Below are positions 31,829 through 45,469 of a stretch of DNA of 64,000 bases, one piece after another. The notes beneath the pieces were generated by a model, which worked only from the letters and a program-made list of their open reading frames with translations, made no database searches and was not told the origin of the DNA. The DNA is from Helicoverpa zea (lineage: Eukaryota > Arthropoda > Insecta > Lepidoptera > Noctuidae): positions 8,804,001 through 8,868,000 of the forward strand of contig NC_061454.1 in NCBI RefSeq assembly GCF_022581195.2, read 5' to 3'. How positions within the stretch are numbered: the first letter of the stretch is position 1; the number at the start of each line of letters is the position of its first letter. The position numbers and the translations under genes are program-made.

Positions 31829-34800
31829 CTACGACACTTTAGCCACACGCCACATAGGTACCTGTATCGCAAAATCTGTATATGGTAGGTTCAGGTATTA
31901 CCTACATAGTTATCCATCAAACATAAAAGTGAATCATGTGTTTCATACGAGTATGCTCCTTATTATCATTGTCGCTAAAAAGAGCAAACACCAAATATTC
32001 CCGATTGCTGAATGTTTCTCAATACTTTCATATACTTTTAGTGAAACTTCTCTTGAATAAGCTTTATAAGTACTGATACATAAGCGAGACAGAAATAAAA
32101 CAATTATCCGTTAAATTCGTACATAATGAGGCTATGATTTGTGTAAACGGTACATTGATCGAGCATCAAGTTGTAGGTGCTATGTTAATGTGAGTAACTT
32201 ACAGGTTTGTGCGAAAGGAAGTCCATACTTGATTTGATAGTCGGCTGCTAAACGCGCCGTTGCTCGCGAAGGTAATTGCGCTGAAAGGCTTCAATTTGAG
32301 GCGCGTTTGTGCCGCGTTTGGCTATAAATAAGACGTCTCTGTACGGAGTGGTAAAGAGGCCGCATTACTCTTATTGAGGCCTGGAGCCCGCATTATCTGC
32401 TCGCCGAGGGCGGCGCGCGCCGAGCGGTGTCCGCACGACGCACCACGCCGCTCAACTAAAACCCACTTAACTCCGCGCTGCAGTCTATGCAATGCTAGCT
32501 ATACGTGCACAACACGAAATCTGTAATGAACTATTGATGTAAAATGAAATGATAAATTGCTACGCGTTACTAGAATGCAAAGATGACCTCTGAAAACGTA
32601 CAAAGGTGAGACCTCATGCACCGCTAGTGATGTACATTTAAATGTATTTAGACAAATGTTATGACTGTGGAGTTAAAACCCTGTTAAATAGACGATTATT
32701 TATGTAACTGGCTTACATAACTCGTTTTGTTATTCAGGTAAGTTTCATGTGTGAAACAAATAAAATGTTCCTATAACAAAATAGGGCTTTATAACAATAA
32801 AATTGCGATTCGTATCAGGGTCGGTTACTATATCGATGACTAATATATAACGTCATTTCAATTTCACAAGTTGTTACTCTCATTAGAAATTCAGCACTTT
32901 TGCCCATTAATCTGAAGGGGCGTAGCGTGGCACGAGCGGCGCGCCAGGCCGCGTCATCAGCTGCGCTCGGTGAGTACGCAATGTACAAGCTGTGCTGTGC
33001 TGTGCCCATATTTTCGCGGCGATGTCACAGATCCCAAAAGGTCGGTGAACTGAAACCCCATTGTTTTGAGTTGCGTCAACATATCGTCTGCTTCGCTACG
33101 ATGAATTGAATTTGTACCTTATTATTGTTACAGCAATATGTTGCCAGACTCCTAGCACTCACCATTATTATCCTGGTGGAATATTAGATTAGTGAAACTA
33201 AAATGAACTAAGCTTGGAGACTTCTATAATGGCATGTTATACTGTCTACGGTGAAGAAATCGAACGGACCCTGGAATATAAAAACATACAATTGTTTCAT
33301 CTCAAGACCATATAACACAAATGTAAACAGTTTATACATATTTGGTTGCTCCTGATGACTACATATAATTTATTTAGAGGTATTATTATAGATAATATTG
33401 TCCATTAATCCTGCAATTAAACATAAACATACGGCGTGAAATCAGGCTATTACGTTTCGTAAGTTGAGCGATTATTATTTAAGTACCAATATTGTAGGCA
33501 TTCACACTACATACTATAAACAGTTAGGTGTTTATTAATAAAATTGTGTGTATTTAACACGTGACGGCCCAGCAAGACAGACATGCCTTGTATAAAAAGG
33601 ATCAGATGTCAGTTGAATTACCTACTCAAATATTCAGCATAAAGGCTTAAATCAAACTTAACTCAAGTTTTCCTCCAGTTTCTTGAAACATTATTTTGAA
33701 AAAAATTAAAATCTAATGGAATTTATACTTATACGGGAGGTGTAAAGTACCAATATTTCAAATGGCTTCACTTAGCTCGCTGACACGATTCCCAATAAAT
33801 CAGTTAACTGTAAATCATTAAAATCAAAACGTAAAGCTTATTGTTCGTTATTGGTTGCAGATTTTAATGAGCCTTTCACTAATACAATCCTTTAGACCTC
33901 GCCAACCGGACTGGATATGTATGTAGTGCATCATATTGTAGATAGCGAAGAACATTTTAATTTAACCCCAAAGGGCAAACCGCAACTCAAGTCACGGATA
34001 CGGGCTAATTAAATTAAAATCGTCATATTATACGATGTTGGTACACGTAATAAGATCCGGCACAGTTAATTTACATCAATCTGTAAGCCCAAATTAAAGT
34101 AATGCAGTATGTACTACGTGTCGGTAACTTACGAGCCCATGATGATATAAAAATTCTGAGAAACACCGCTCCGTAATCGGTACGCGAAGCCAACCATTGA
34201 TCCATGATGATTGGCGCCGCACTTTTACTGAAATCACTTATTACAGCGCAAGTTGCACTACGTTGCAAAGAAACCTGCAACAAACAAGGGAAATTATCTG
34301 AAATCTCAAGTGACAGTTAACATTATTTATTTCATAATTATACCTCTTGAATTATTTATTTCTTTGTGTTTTACACGAAGAGAGAATCTGTCGATTCACA
34401 AGAGGCTAGACAAAACAATATGATCCAACAAGGCGGATAGCATTGTTCCCGTGTCTCGTATTTCTCGAAAGCATCGTCCCGGCGACAATCACCCTTCGAA
34501 CAAAGACGTTTATCTCTCGGAGACTTCTTAAATGGGTATAATGTTTAGGAGCGCGACGCACCGGTGAGCACGAATTGACAATAAGAGCAAAGTTCAGCGC
34601 GGTTCAGGACTCGAGAGGAATGTGGGGGCGCGGAGGAGCGGGGGAACGCTTGCGAAGGTGCTACGGTACTAACCTCTCTACAAAATCACGATTAGGCACT
34701 ATTTATATCGACATTTCTAAAATACCTATACCTGTATCAGACAATATTAAGCACCTAGTATTACAGTATTAAGCAACATTGTAAGCTTAGCTGTTTGAAA

Positions 34801-37800
34801 GATACACCTGTACTATAGTTCCTCACACGAACTTTAAGAACACCCTACATTACGATAATACCACCTAAATAACTGTGTTTCAGTAGGAATTTAATGCACC
34901 TTCATATACATATTTTATAAGTAAACCGAATTTGATATCGTCGTAAAAGCTCGTACACACGCTGCAAGCGACTTCATTCAAGAAGCGCTAGTTACCTTAT
35001 TCATCAGTTGAAGATACCGTTTTATAAATTACTGCGATATACATTTTGCTGCAAATGTAATGAACAAAATGAGTGTCTAGCTCTCTGTTTTACGTAATTG
35101 ACAATAAATAAGGGACTAGTTGTGGGGTTAGTGGGTCGCCGGTTCGCTACAGTACACCAAACGAGATCGTCTTCTAAGAGGCGCAGTGTTGGCGAAAGTA
35201 ACGGCGGAATGCTACAAACTATGTTCACGCATGACCCGCGGGTCAGCCGCACATATTCTGACACATGTCAATTAAGGGGCTCACCGCCTCGAGGCGCCGA
35301 TTGAGTGCTTGGACATGTTTGTGGAAAACCTTCGTCAGCCAGATTGATTCATTACTCTGTCTATTGAACAAAATTTATGCCGCCGAACATTGAACATCCG
35401 TAGATAATGTGCTGCTTGTTCATTTTCTAATGAAGATTCATCGACTTAGGCAGCCGTTTGATTGCAAATGTGTCAATAAATAACCAAAGTACATAACCTG
35501 CCACCGTGTACATGGAATAAAAACAGACGGCGCTGAGTGGTAATTTGCATTGACAAACTGACAATTACAGTGTTTGTTGTCCTAGTACGCGTGTCGGTGG
35601 TGTGTAAACAATGATATACAGCTGCTTCGTTATTTCCCAAGTGTGTCTGCAGTTGGCAATTTACCGCTCCGCAGATCGATCAGCTCCTATTATTGGAAGA
35701 GGTCGGACGTGTACAAACATCGATTTCGAGTCGTTAATGTGAGTCTGCGTCCCCGGCGAGGTGAGAGCCGACACTGAAGCCTCACCTCACGTAGCGCACT
35801 CAACATAACGACGTGTAATCATAATGATACATTCTAATCTACAAACATATAAATACAGCCTGGAATTTGCTGCATCCTCGCCTAATTGTTCACCATTATC
35901 TTGTTAAATTATAGATCTGCCAACGAATTTAAGTTTGGCGAATGTGTTTTATTTTTATGTCTTAACTTGCAAAACAAATTAAGATGCCTATCATGCACGT
36001 GTGTCTGCGCGATATTTCCGTGCGAATTAATTAATTTTAAATAAATGGTTCAAATTGTAATTAACAAATAATAAAAAATCTGTCACAGTTGCTCTTTAAA
36101 ATCAGTGTAATCGTCTATATCCGGCAATGGATTGATTAGCTGGGTAACAAATAGGTTTTGATTACTTATGTAAAAGTGGGATTTAAATATGTTGTTTTCG
36201 TCTAGAGGATTTTAAATTAAACTAGGTAGTTTGTTTTTATCAGCAAATGTTTTACACTGATGTTTTATTTATCATTTTTAAGACACATTATATTTAAGTA
36301 TTTGGTAGTTAGGTTTTCAAAATAAGTTATGCAATATGAGGCTTTACGTAAATGTTGTTGCTTTTCGTTTGTCAGGTGAAGTCACTCACACCGAAAATTT
36401 ATTAGAATAACTTTGTATAATATTGTAATCTTTCTATCAGAAAATTAAATCCAGTCATTCGATATCAAGGAATTACAATTTGTAATTTAGCTATTATAAT
36501 TTATTAATTATTATGAAAATGCAAAAATTCAAATATTGAGCTGAGCTATTTAATATCAAGCCTACCTAGAACGTTTATGTTTATTTAATTGTATGCAAAA
36601 AGCATACAATAAAAACATTTATAAAGAGCAAAATAAACTCTTTTCTTTTTTATTAAACTAGCTTATATAGATCTTTTGACCATATAACTAAAGTCGTGAA
36701 TATACATTCTGCTGTCTTAGATCATTGCTATTTGTCGGTGTAGGTATAAAATACAATTACGGATAGACATACGTTAAAGCTTGAATGGAAGAAAATCATT
36801 ATTGAAACGCCAAGGGCTTTCAGTTCCAACGCAGCTTCCGCCAAGCGCTCGCTTGTAGCTGCTAGAGTGGTAACCGCCCCGGCACGTTCGCTCATAGCGC
36901 GTGATTGCGGCCAATTATTTTCTGTTTATCTCTAATTACGCATGCGCTGCCAACGTCGCCGGCTTATCGCTGATCTGCCCTTCGGCCCGAGATCCGATCG
37001 TTTTCTAATCAGCTCCCCATCCGCAATACGTGGAACATCACTATAGCGAAGATAAATCGGGTCAAATCTGTCTTTGCAACCATCGCCAAACTGTCCACTT
37101 TCACAAAAATATAAGAGATTCGTTCCGTTCGTCATTTTGATTTAATCGAAGATAGCGTGGTCTGAGTTAAGTGATTTCCTGGTAGTAAGTTTTTGCAGTG
37201 AGCATGAAAGATTGCCGCTTTGCATCTGTCGGGCGGCAGTCGCAGTCATCGACACGGCGCGCGACAGGATGACTTGCGCGACGCTCGTGCGTGTTGCTCT
37301 CACGGGAGCACTCGATAGTATTAATTTATCGGCAAGTCGTGCAAACAGAATGACGTGAAAATTTTTTTTGGTGCTCACTCATGGCGGGCTTGTGGTGAAA
37401 TTAGGGTGCATTAACGCAACAAGGTCAGGTCGCAGAGTGGCCGCTATGTCCTGTCCCTGCGGTCAGCCCGACTTTTTGGAGGCCCTTAGCATTGCGGTTG
37501 AACATTTCCGCATACAATTTAACAACAATGCACTCGGCATGGTTTTACGTCATAATACCAGTAATTACGTAGTTAGAAAATTCAATAATAGAACGGATAT
37601 AATTTAATGAACCACACATAGCGATTTGTGTCGTAACAATTGTATCTGGTTAGTCATCGTCGCCTAGTTATCTGAAGCATTTATCTATTAGCTGTGTGAG
37701 AAAAAGCCAATCAAGTGAGCAGAGCGAGCACACCGCGCATAATCCTTCAATGAACACGCGGAGGTGACTAACTGCGCAACTATGAGAGCTCCGCCAGACG

Positions 37801-40800
37801 AGCTAGTGATCCGAATACTTATCTGACAGGCATCGACTGCCTATCGTTACCCTGTGCAATTTTACACAATATTGGTGCAATGAAACATGACGGTATATAA
37901 CATTTCTTATGTCATTTTATAAATTTAATTTAATAAATAGTGTGTACTTTTTTACATGAATTTTAAAACTTTACTCATCCGTCGGAAGAGGCAAATTCCC
38001 GCATTTTCGGTACCTTTCAGTTATAACACGCTGTCGTAATATAATATAATTCAGTAAAAAATGTAATATTTTTTTTTTCGATATTCTATAATGACTACGT
38101 AAGTTACTACGCTACGCGCTACGCTAACTACGGCGTAGTACGCCGATTATGTTTTCTTGTGAACTTATACTACTTTTTGTTTTCTTGTCAACATTAATTC
38201 TGTGTGTAGGTACCTATTATTACAAATAAATAATATTAGCTTCATTACACTCTATGGAGTTTAATTATTTGTGCATATTTGAGCAACAGGTTTCCGTAAG
38301 AATTGGAGATATTCAACAATTTATTCAGCTACAGGTATAATTGCTTACTTGTATATAAGAATATTCCTATGATATGCATATGTTTGTCATCTGTGACCAT
38401 CAGAATTGATAATTAAGTAAATATAAATATTTTTGGGCATCCGGTTACAGCTGCAATAAAATGTGCATTCGCTTTAATTTGTTTAACCTCGAATATTTTA
38501 GATTAGAGGAAAATATTTAAATATTTATGACAACATATGCTTTTTTATTATTTATTTTTAAATACTTAATTGATTTAAATATTAATGTCTCTGAAATACG
38601 CCAACGAGTGCCTAATTTTATTTTCCTGTAAATATTATGTGAATAATTCCATAATTGAAATGCAATCGCATTATTATGTTATCGTTTGCAAAGGTAATAA
38701 TATAATTTGTACTTATATTTCTGCATATTATTAAATGAATTGTAACTTTAGTGGATCAGCTTGAAATACCTATAAAATTATTATTCATAGCTATTATGAT
38801 TTAACTAACAGCAAACACTATTATTCATAGGTCCTTAACTCTCGGTCTGCAGAGCAACTAGGCCAAGTTAAAAGTACGTAATGCGCAGTCTAGACACGTA
38901 TTAGTGCGGCGGTCGATAGATGAGATTAGTAAAATCAATTATTGAGTTCTCACGGCGCGCCACGTCGCTACCGGCGAGTGAGCGCTTCTCTAACCAACAC
39001 TGCTTTCAATATACACCCGCCACGCAACACACATGTGTAGCTTTTGAAATAAGAACACAAAAAAAAAACATATTTAAAATATCCTTCAAATCAGCCAATT
39101 ATACTCATTAAATATTTAAAAGCCTTACAGCTATATGAATAAACATTTAAACTGAATAGTCTTTTACTACTGGACTTATCGTAACTATCGGTCTAGCAGT
39201 TAATCATGTTATTTAGTGTATAGGCTCCATTTTTTATCTCTTTGCCCGAGGGCCTGCCACATTGGTGAGAAATAAATACACAATAAGCTCCATTAATATT
39301 ACAGACTACACACGAATATCATTCAAATAAATATTCAACACCTATAAAAAGATTTGCAGCTGCGGCGTAGCTTTTATATGCAGACAAACATGTGACTCGC
39401 GTTCGGATGCGCTCATTACGAAAATTACTCATCGCGGGTAACTAAGATGTTGACTGCTGAGGTAGTAATAAAATAAGGTATAAAATGTAGTAATTGTGTA
39501 GGGATGGCGTCACCTCCGCGGCTGCGTCGCGCCGCAGTCTCCGCCGTCGACGCACACTGACGCAGCGCGCGCGCTCTGCATCGGGACTGTCCGCTCCCAC
39601 GATACACAGATAAGATTGCGAATGACTGATGCGTAGGACAATATGTAATAGATCAGCTGCAGTTTAGAACGAACCTACTCACGTCGAATAATAGCTCATT
39701 TATAGAGATAAGTGTCAATGTTAACTCCATTTCGTCTCAGAGAAATGACTGGTGTTCTAGTCCTCCTGAGAAAATATTAACGCAATAATGATGTTTAAAG
39801 GTTACTGTTATAATACTTTGAATAGAAATGACATAAATAGATCAAACGGTGCACAAACTGGCATTCAGGTAACAGACGTTATGAAACAAATTAATTGCCA
39901 TTTGAATGATTTAGCTAGTTATTAAAATAATTTAATCGTTTTTATGTTGTTCGAATAATAATTAACTTTTCATCACCATACTTATTTATGTTTTTAATTG
40001 AATTACACGTTACTTAATTTTATGTAACTTGATGCCTAACCACCTAACTTAATCTCAGGTAAATATTTTACCATAACTATCTGTAAATATTATATCTATT
40101 TCAGTAATTTTTAACTTTTCCTTTTGTAACATTCAGCCCATACGTGGTGGTACCCAGTCAAAGGTGATGGGTGAAAGTTATACTTTTTGGAGAGGTATGA
40201 TGGTATACTTCGGAAAACTCAATACATGTATGTAGAGAAGCTGAAATTACATCGACTTAATGTATTTGATCATATCAGATATGAAATCAGATCTAATGTT
40301 TTTATTTTCCCTGGTTCAAAGCCGTTAAAACATTAAACAACTACGAGGGATCTGATCAAACATTCGAACAGGATTTGTACGTAAATAGACCTTCATATAA
40401 AACAGTATTTCATCGTTATACACATGCCTAAACATTATATGTTCATTATAACACGTTGTAAAATATTACGAGTACTTAATGCTACAGACAATCATCATTA
40501 AAGCCACTTTGAGAGGGAATCGTACACGCAGATAAAACCTAAATAAGGTCTTTCGATTGAAAAGCAAAGATAATTGCATTTGAAGAAATGTATGTACTGT
40601 AAATATGTAGGTACTGTAGATGGTTTTAAACTTTGTTGCTGACAGAAGTCAATTTATTCTCCTGAAAATAGTTTGTTAAATGCGGTGTTGTGTGTATCGA
40701 TAGGTAGTATTGCGGTATAAGTTAACCACTCCAAACATACGTACTCTTTACTTGGTTGCCTTCTTCAAGAGTATGAGTTGCAAAGGGCAGTGGTCATTTC

Positions 40801-43800
40801 TGCTATGGGTTTGGCAGCGCTACTGACGGACTTACAGATAAATAAGGATTACAGAGTATCGACTAAAAGTGAATTTTCCTCGAATATTAGCGATTTTACC
40901 TGATGATGTTATTGTTTACCACAGGATATGAAACAGGTATTGATCGTAGAACAACTTTACCCGATGTGATTATGATGAGATGAGATGTTTATCAAAATCA
41001 CAGTTTGAGAGGATTTCTACATAGGTACAACATATTTCAAACGGCAACAGGTTTTCAAAAATAATATGCAAAATGCATAGGCAGAACCTATTTAAAATTC
41101 GTGAGAGGCATATTCATATAAAAAGTGCGACTGTTACATCATCATACTTCGCAGATGTGAATAAATTTCGAACAGATATTAATGAGTTTTGTGATATATA
41201 TTTCGTACCATTTGCATAAATGTATAATTAAGGACACGTTTTGAGCGATCTCAAAACGAACAAAGTGAAACGTTGCATCCGATACACATAGATACGAGGG
41301 GCACCTTTCTAGTTTTGGGCTATTAGCGAGAAATATTGCTGTACAATATTACTTAAGGTCTACCGAGTGAGAGGTTACGTGTTTACGAGTTATAACGAAC
41401 TTAGCTCAAGAAATTAAATACCTATACTTAGTATTTTTATTTGGCGTGTAAAAATATAGGTACCTATAGTTATTTTCTAGTGATAAAAGTAGACGTTTTC
41501 TTCAGACATATTTTATGGCATCCAGTTTTTATTTACTATCAGCGCCCGTTACACAGGCGATAAACAGCTGACAATAAAATTCACACTTAATTGAAAGTCG
41601 GTACAATAAGGAAGGCAGTTTCTAGAATATTTGTCGGATATATTTTTCACGTAAAATGATACCAATAACGAAAATAAAAATAGTATCAGATCGAAACATT
41701 TTACGACATTGATATGGAATAAACCTCAGCTGATAGTGGTTCGGTGTCCGTTTTATGTGTAAGCTCGTATCACGGAGAGGCACATACTCGTAGGTACCTA
41801 CCTACACAGTTACTACAATGTTAACCTCGTTGCACCGATGATGCAAATTTGGCCGAGAAATCGTCTCGTATCGCACACTTTCATAACAATCCGGTGATTG
41901 ATTATATAAATTTGAATTCTGACGCCGTTAAAACCAAATTAAAATCATCTGCGGCATCGGATAAAACACGTCGCGACTGACTGATAAATTACCGAAATGA
42001 TGATTAAACGACTATTGCGCATGCTCACTTTGCAGCAACTCCGCCATGTGACGCCGGCTATCGTAACCTCCATGCACATTGCACTTATACGACTACAAAT
42101 TTCAAAACCTAAGCCAAAACACAAACATATTTATTTTATTGTTCGCGAGCCGTTCTGGTGCAACTTGACCGCTGAATTATGGGTAGGAATGCACCGCAAA
42201 GAAATTAACAGGACATCACAAATTAGTGGAAAGCGGTGGAGCGTAGCACGTGGCCACAAAGAGCCCCATATTTTGGTATTATTATAATAATTAACTGCAT
42301 ATAAAACCGCCTCACAATTATTTTAATGCTTATTAAGCACGTGTGTTGAAGCAGAGCATGAGTTTCGGTTACTGTTCGTTCGTACAATTATCGCCATTGA
42401 TTCTGCGGTTAGTCTATACCGCTTTATGGAAAACTTGGCAGGTGCGCGCTTTGCCCCACGCTATTTTATACGTTCCCATGATTTTTTGATTCCGTGGGGC
42501 TATCGAAAAAAGGCGTTTCCGATTCAAATTTTGATAATTAATTATTTTTGTAAATAACACATTTAGTTACAAAATAAGGTTTTATCAGTATTTCCTTATT
42601 ATATGTATTTTCAGCCGGTTTCTATTTCTGACAAAACACTTATCTAGCGCAGTGTGTATTGTTACCAAAACAAGTGTGCATGTGTAGATAAGCAAACTTC
42701 TCTTTGTAATGCGGCGCATGTAAAGTAAATAAAGTTTGCAACAATTACGCAATTGCTAAGTGTAACAATCATGATTTCGGTAGCGTTGCACTTAAAATAA
42801 AAATGTACTTGTCTAGAATATTATATTACCTACCTATGGTTTAAATTTTTAAAGACGTATTAAATAGATGCTATTAATAGGGTCATCGAACAAAAAGCTA
42901 GCTTCTACGTCTATTTATCATCTTTTTGCAACTGTGAATGTTACAAAAACCAAAAAACAGAATTTCAAAATACCTCTGCTAGGTAATATTTTTTATGACC
43001 TGCCAGGAGATCATTTTGAATAAAACTTTCGAAACGGTCAATTGAGACCATGAATACGTCGTAAAAGTTTACTCACCTTACATTACATTACATACGCTGT
43101 CGAACATAAATACTTATTTTTGGCATAAAAATAAAATATAGTTTTTTACTACAGTATAATGTCCGGCTACATTTAATATGTTTAATAATACCTAGATGTT
43201 ATATTTTACACGTAGGTACAAGAATAATATAATTCTGTCGTTATAAATTTTATACCTTATGGTTTGAAATTGACGAGTATACGAGATCCGAGATTGGCGT
43301 GTTCATTAGCATTGGCACGAATAGCGCTATCGACACAAATAACCGCCGATGCTAGTGGCAGCGAGCCGATGCGCCCGCGCCGCGCCGCTCGACACTCGCT
43401 ATGTATCTATGTTAATTAAACGCCTGTCATTTGCTACAATAATGGAGGCTTTGTGGAGCTTTATCACGTTTTAATGTTGTGTAAACTTTGTCTGCACCGA
43501 CGAGAACCACATGCAGCCTTCTTAAGGACGCGTTTGCAGTTTGAGCAAAATTAAGCTGTTTTTCGGTACATTTTGCGACTAAACCAAGCCAAATCAAATA
43601 TGACAAATAACTCCTAGTTATAGCTTGGGTCTTCAACTATAAACGCGAGGAAGGTTTTTTTTGAAAAAATAAATTTTTGATATCATAAAAAAGTTATTTC
43701 GTAACCCCTTTCTACAAAATTCATGATTCCGGGTCAAGTTTAGGTACAATTTTCTACTAAGAATAAAGTAATTTAATATTGATTTATTTTTTGTAAATAG

Positions 43801-44180
43801 GCAAACATAGTCAAGATTAAATGTGAGGAAAAAAAATACAGTATTGTGCTATGAATAAGGTTAGAAAAAATAAAAACAAAACCAATTTTTTTCACATATT
43901 TTGCTACTAACGATGAGTCTTAACAGCTTGAAATAGGGGTTATTTTATTTGTATTCCTTCCGACCCACGATTGTGCGAAAGCCTCATTCTGAGTCAGTCT
44001 GCGCTCGGCCGCCGTCGTGAGAGGACACTGTATCGCTCGTTTCCAGCTGCTCGTGTTGAAAAAGATCGCTGTATAAATACAAAATATTCGACTAACCAAA
44101 TTTGATCCTTCTAAGGTAAGATTATTGATTTTTATCATTACACCAAAATATTATGCAATATTGTAAATATTTCACTAAAA
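31829..44180. other. Long gene desert with GC-rich islets
   Basis: About 12 kb with no firm gene. GC-rich islets occur at about 32395-32465, 36820-37010, 37210-37310, 39515-39600 and 43340-43395. The 36.8-37.6 kb part is the most promoter-like, with several overlapping open frames on both strands and no domain. A palindromic TACGC-rich segment lies at about 38100-38145. One exon-like segment at 34133-34274 is listed separately. Confidence 0.4.
34133..34274 (-). other. Exon-like segment with good splice sites, identity unknown
   Basis: On the minus strand a 142-bp segment lies between TTTGTTGCAG and GCTC|GTAAGT and is open in one frame: VSLQRSATCAVISDF, then PIIMDQWLASRTDYGAVFLR and IFISSWA. 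Both splice sites are strong. No family is recognised and no partner exon was found nearby, so it could be a non-coding RNA exon, an isolated coding exon or chance. Confidence 0.22.
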
Positions 44181-44229
44181 AATAACGTTTCATCGCACGT
44201 GATCATGAAGTACTTTGGTGACTGCTAAC

Positions 44230-45046
44230 GTGGAGTGACCTGAAGGTATATCCTCGGTGTCTGCTACTGGAACTCCGCGACGAATATATCTAGGTGTACC
44301 GAGTTTGGGCTCGTTTTGTTAGCTATGATGAGACCTTACCACCGGACTTGATGGAGTGACCTGAAGGTATACCCTCGGTGTCTGCTACTGGAACTCCGCG
44401 ACGAATTGAGTCAGATGTACCGAGTTTGGACTCGTTTTGTGTGTTATGAAGAGACTTTACCACCGGACTTGATGGAGTAACCTGAAGGTATACCCTCGGT
44501 GTCTGCTACTGGAACTCCGCGACGAATAGATCTAGGTGTACCGAGTTTGGGCTCGTTTTGTTAGCCATGATGAGACCTTACCACCGGACTTGGTGAAGTG
44601 ACCTGAAGGTATACCCTCGGTGTCTGCTACTGGAACTCCGCGACGAATAGATCTAGGTGTACCGAGTTTGGGCTCGTTTTGTTAGCTATGATGAGACCTT
44701 ACCACCGGACTTGATGAAGTGACCTGAAGGTATACCCTCGGTGTCTGCTACTGGAACTCCGTGACGAATAGATCTAGGTGTACCGAGTTTGGGCTCGTTT
44801 TGTTAGCTATGATGAGACCTTACCACCGGACTTGATGAAGTGACCTGAAGGTATACCCTCGGTGTCTGCTACTGGAACTCCGTGACGAATAGATCTAGGT
44901 GTACCGAGTTTGGGCTCGTTTTGTTAGCTATGATGAGACCTTACCACCGGACTAGATGAAGTGACCTGAAGGTATACCCTCGGTGTCTGCTACTGAAACT
45001 CTGCGACGAATAGAGTTAGGTGTACCGAGTTTGGACTCGTTTTTTT
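44230..45046 (+). repeat. Left terminal array: about 6.7 tandem copies of a 121-bp unit
   Basis: GTGACCTGAAGGTATA or close variants recur at 44235, 44356, 44477, 44598, 44719, 44840 and 44961, a constant 121-bp period. Each unit contains GGTATACCCTCGGTGTCTGC, GGAACTCCGCGACGAATAGA and GTGTACCGAGTTTGGGCTCG. Two subtypes occur: one with TAGATCTAGG and TTAGCTATGATGAGACC, the other (second unit) with GAGTCAGATG and GTGTGTTATGAAGAGAC. The array ends in a T-rich tract before the gene. Confidence 0.95.
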
Positions 45047-45121
45047 ATTATTTTTTTTTTTTTTTTTTATAATAAAATGTTTGAGTACATAATAACTATG
45101 AATATTCAATTGTTGTTATAG

Positions 45122-45201
45122 ATGCCGAGAAGTCGAACGTTTGGCAAAAGCTCTCGTAAACAAGTGCTTTCCAGAAAAAATGCATTGGAAAATATAAGAC
45201 G
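45122..45201 (+). CDS. Mutator-YqaJ transposase, first coding exon
   Basis: The ATG at 45122 opens MPRSRTFGKSSRKQVLSRKN then ALENIR and two bases of an Arg codon, ending at CG|GTAATC. This is a short, strongly basic N terminus. It joins 45270-45369 with a completed CGA codon. The start is the first ATG after the T-rich tract and lies 76 bp inside the left repeat array, so the promoter is probably in or beside the array. Exon assignment rests on splice phases and frame continuity. Confidence 0.75.
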
Positions 45202-45269
45202 GTAATCATTTGTTTATGGAATGCTCATCATAATTGAGAACTGTCAAATTAATTCGTTTGTTTTCACAG

Positions 45270-45369
45270 ACTTCGAGAAGTGAGTCGCAATTCTAGTGAC
45301 ATAAGTGAGGTGCATTCAGAAGAAACAGATTGTAGTACTTCCAATAACAATGACTTGGAGACATCTTAC
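45270..45369 (+). CDS. Mutator-YqaJ transposase, second coding exon
   Basis: The exon lies between TTTTCACAG and TTAC|GTAAGT. It encodes LREVSRNSSDISEVHSEE then TDCSTSNNNDLETSY, an acidic, Ser-rich low-complexity linker, and ends in phase 0. It links the basic N terminus to the main exon. Introns on either side are 68 and 100 bp, typical insect sizes. Confidence 0.72.
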
Positions 45370-45469
45370 GTAAGTTATCATATTTCTTTACTACGACTTG
45401 TACATGTACTATTATTGTGTTTTGCTAACGTCCTTTGGTACAAATGACAAATTAAATATTTTTTTCTAG

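Noticed and set aside
39458..39480. let-7-like TGAGGTAGTA
   Set aside because: Only ten bases match and no hairpin precursor is present.
41997..42287. 96-codon plus-strand frame
   Set aside because: No recognisable domain, signal or splice context; likely chance.
43005..43030. bantam-like microRNA (AGATCATTTTGAA match)
   Set aside because: The match stops after 13 nt and no hairpin with a star strand can be formed from the flanks.
43920..44138. Minus-strand 72-codon frame and a TATAAATA at about 44072
   Set aside because: A TATA-like string is present but no consistent downstream gene or LTR structure was found.
44230..45046. Tandem array read as a CRISPR array
   Set aside because: The whole 121-bp unit is conserved, with no alternating unique spacers, and the locus is eukaryotic with an inverted partner array.
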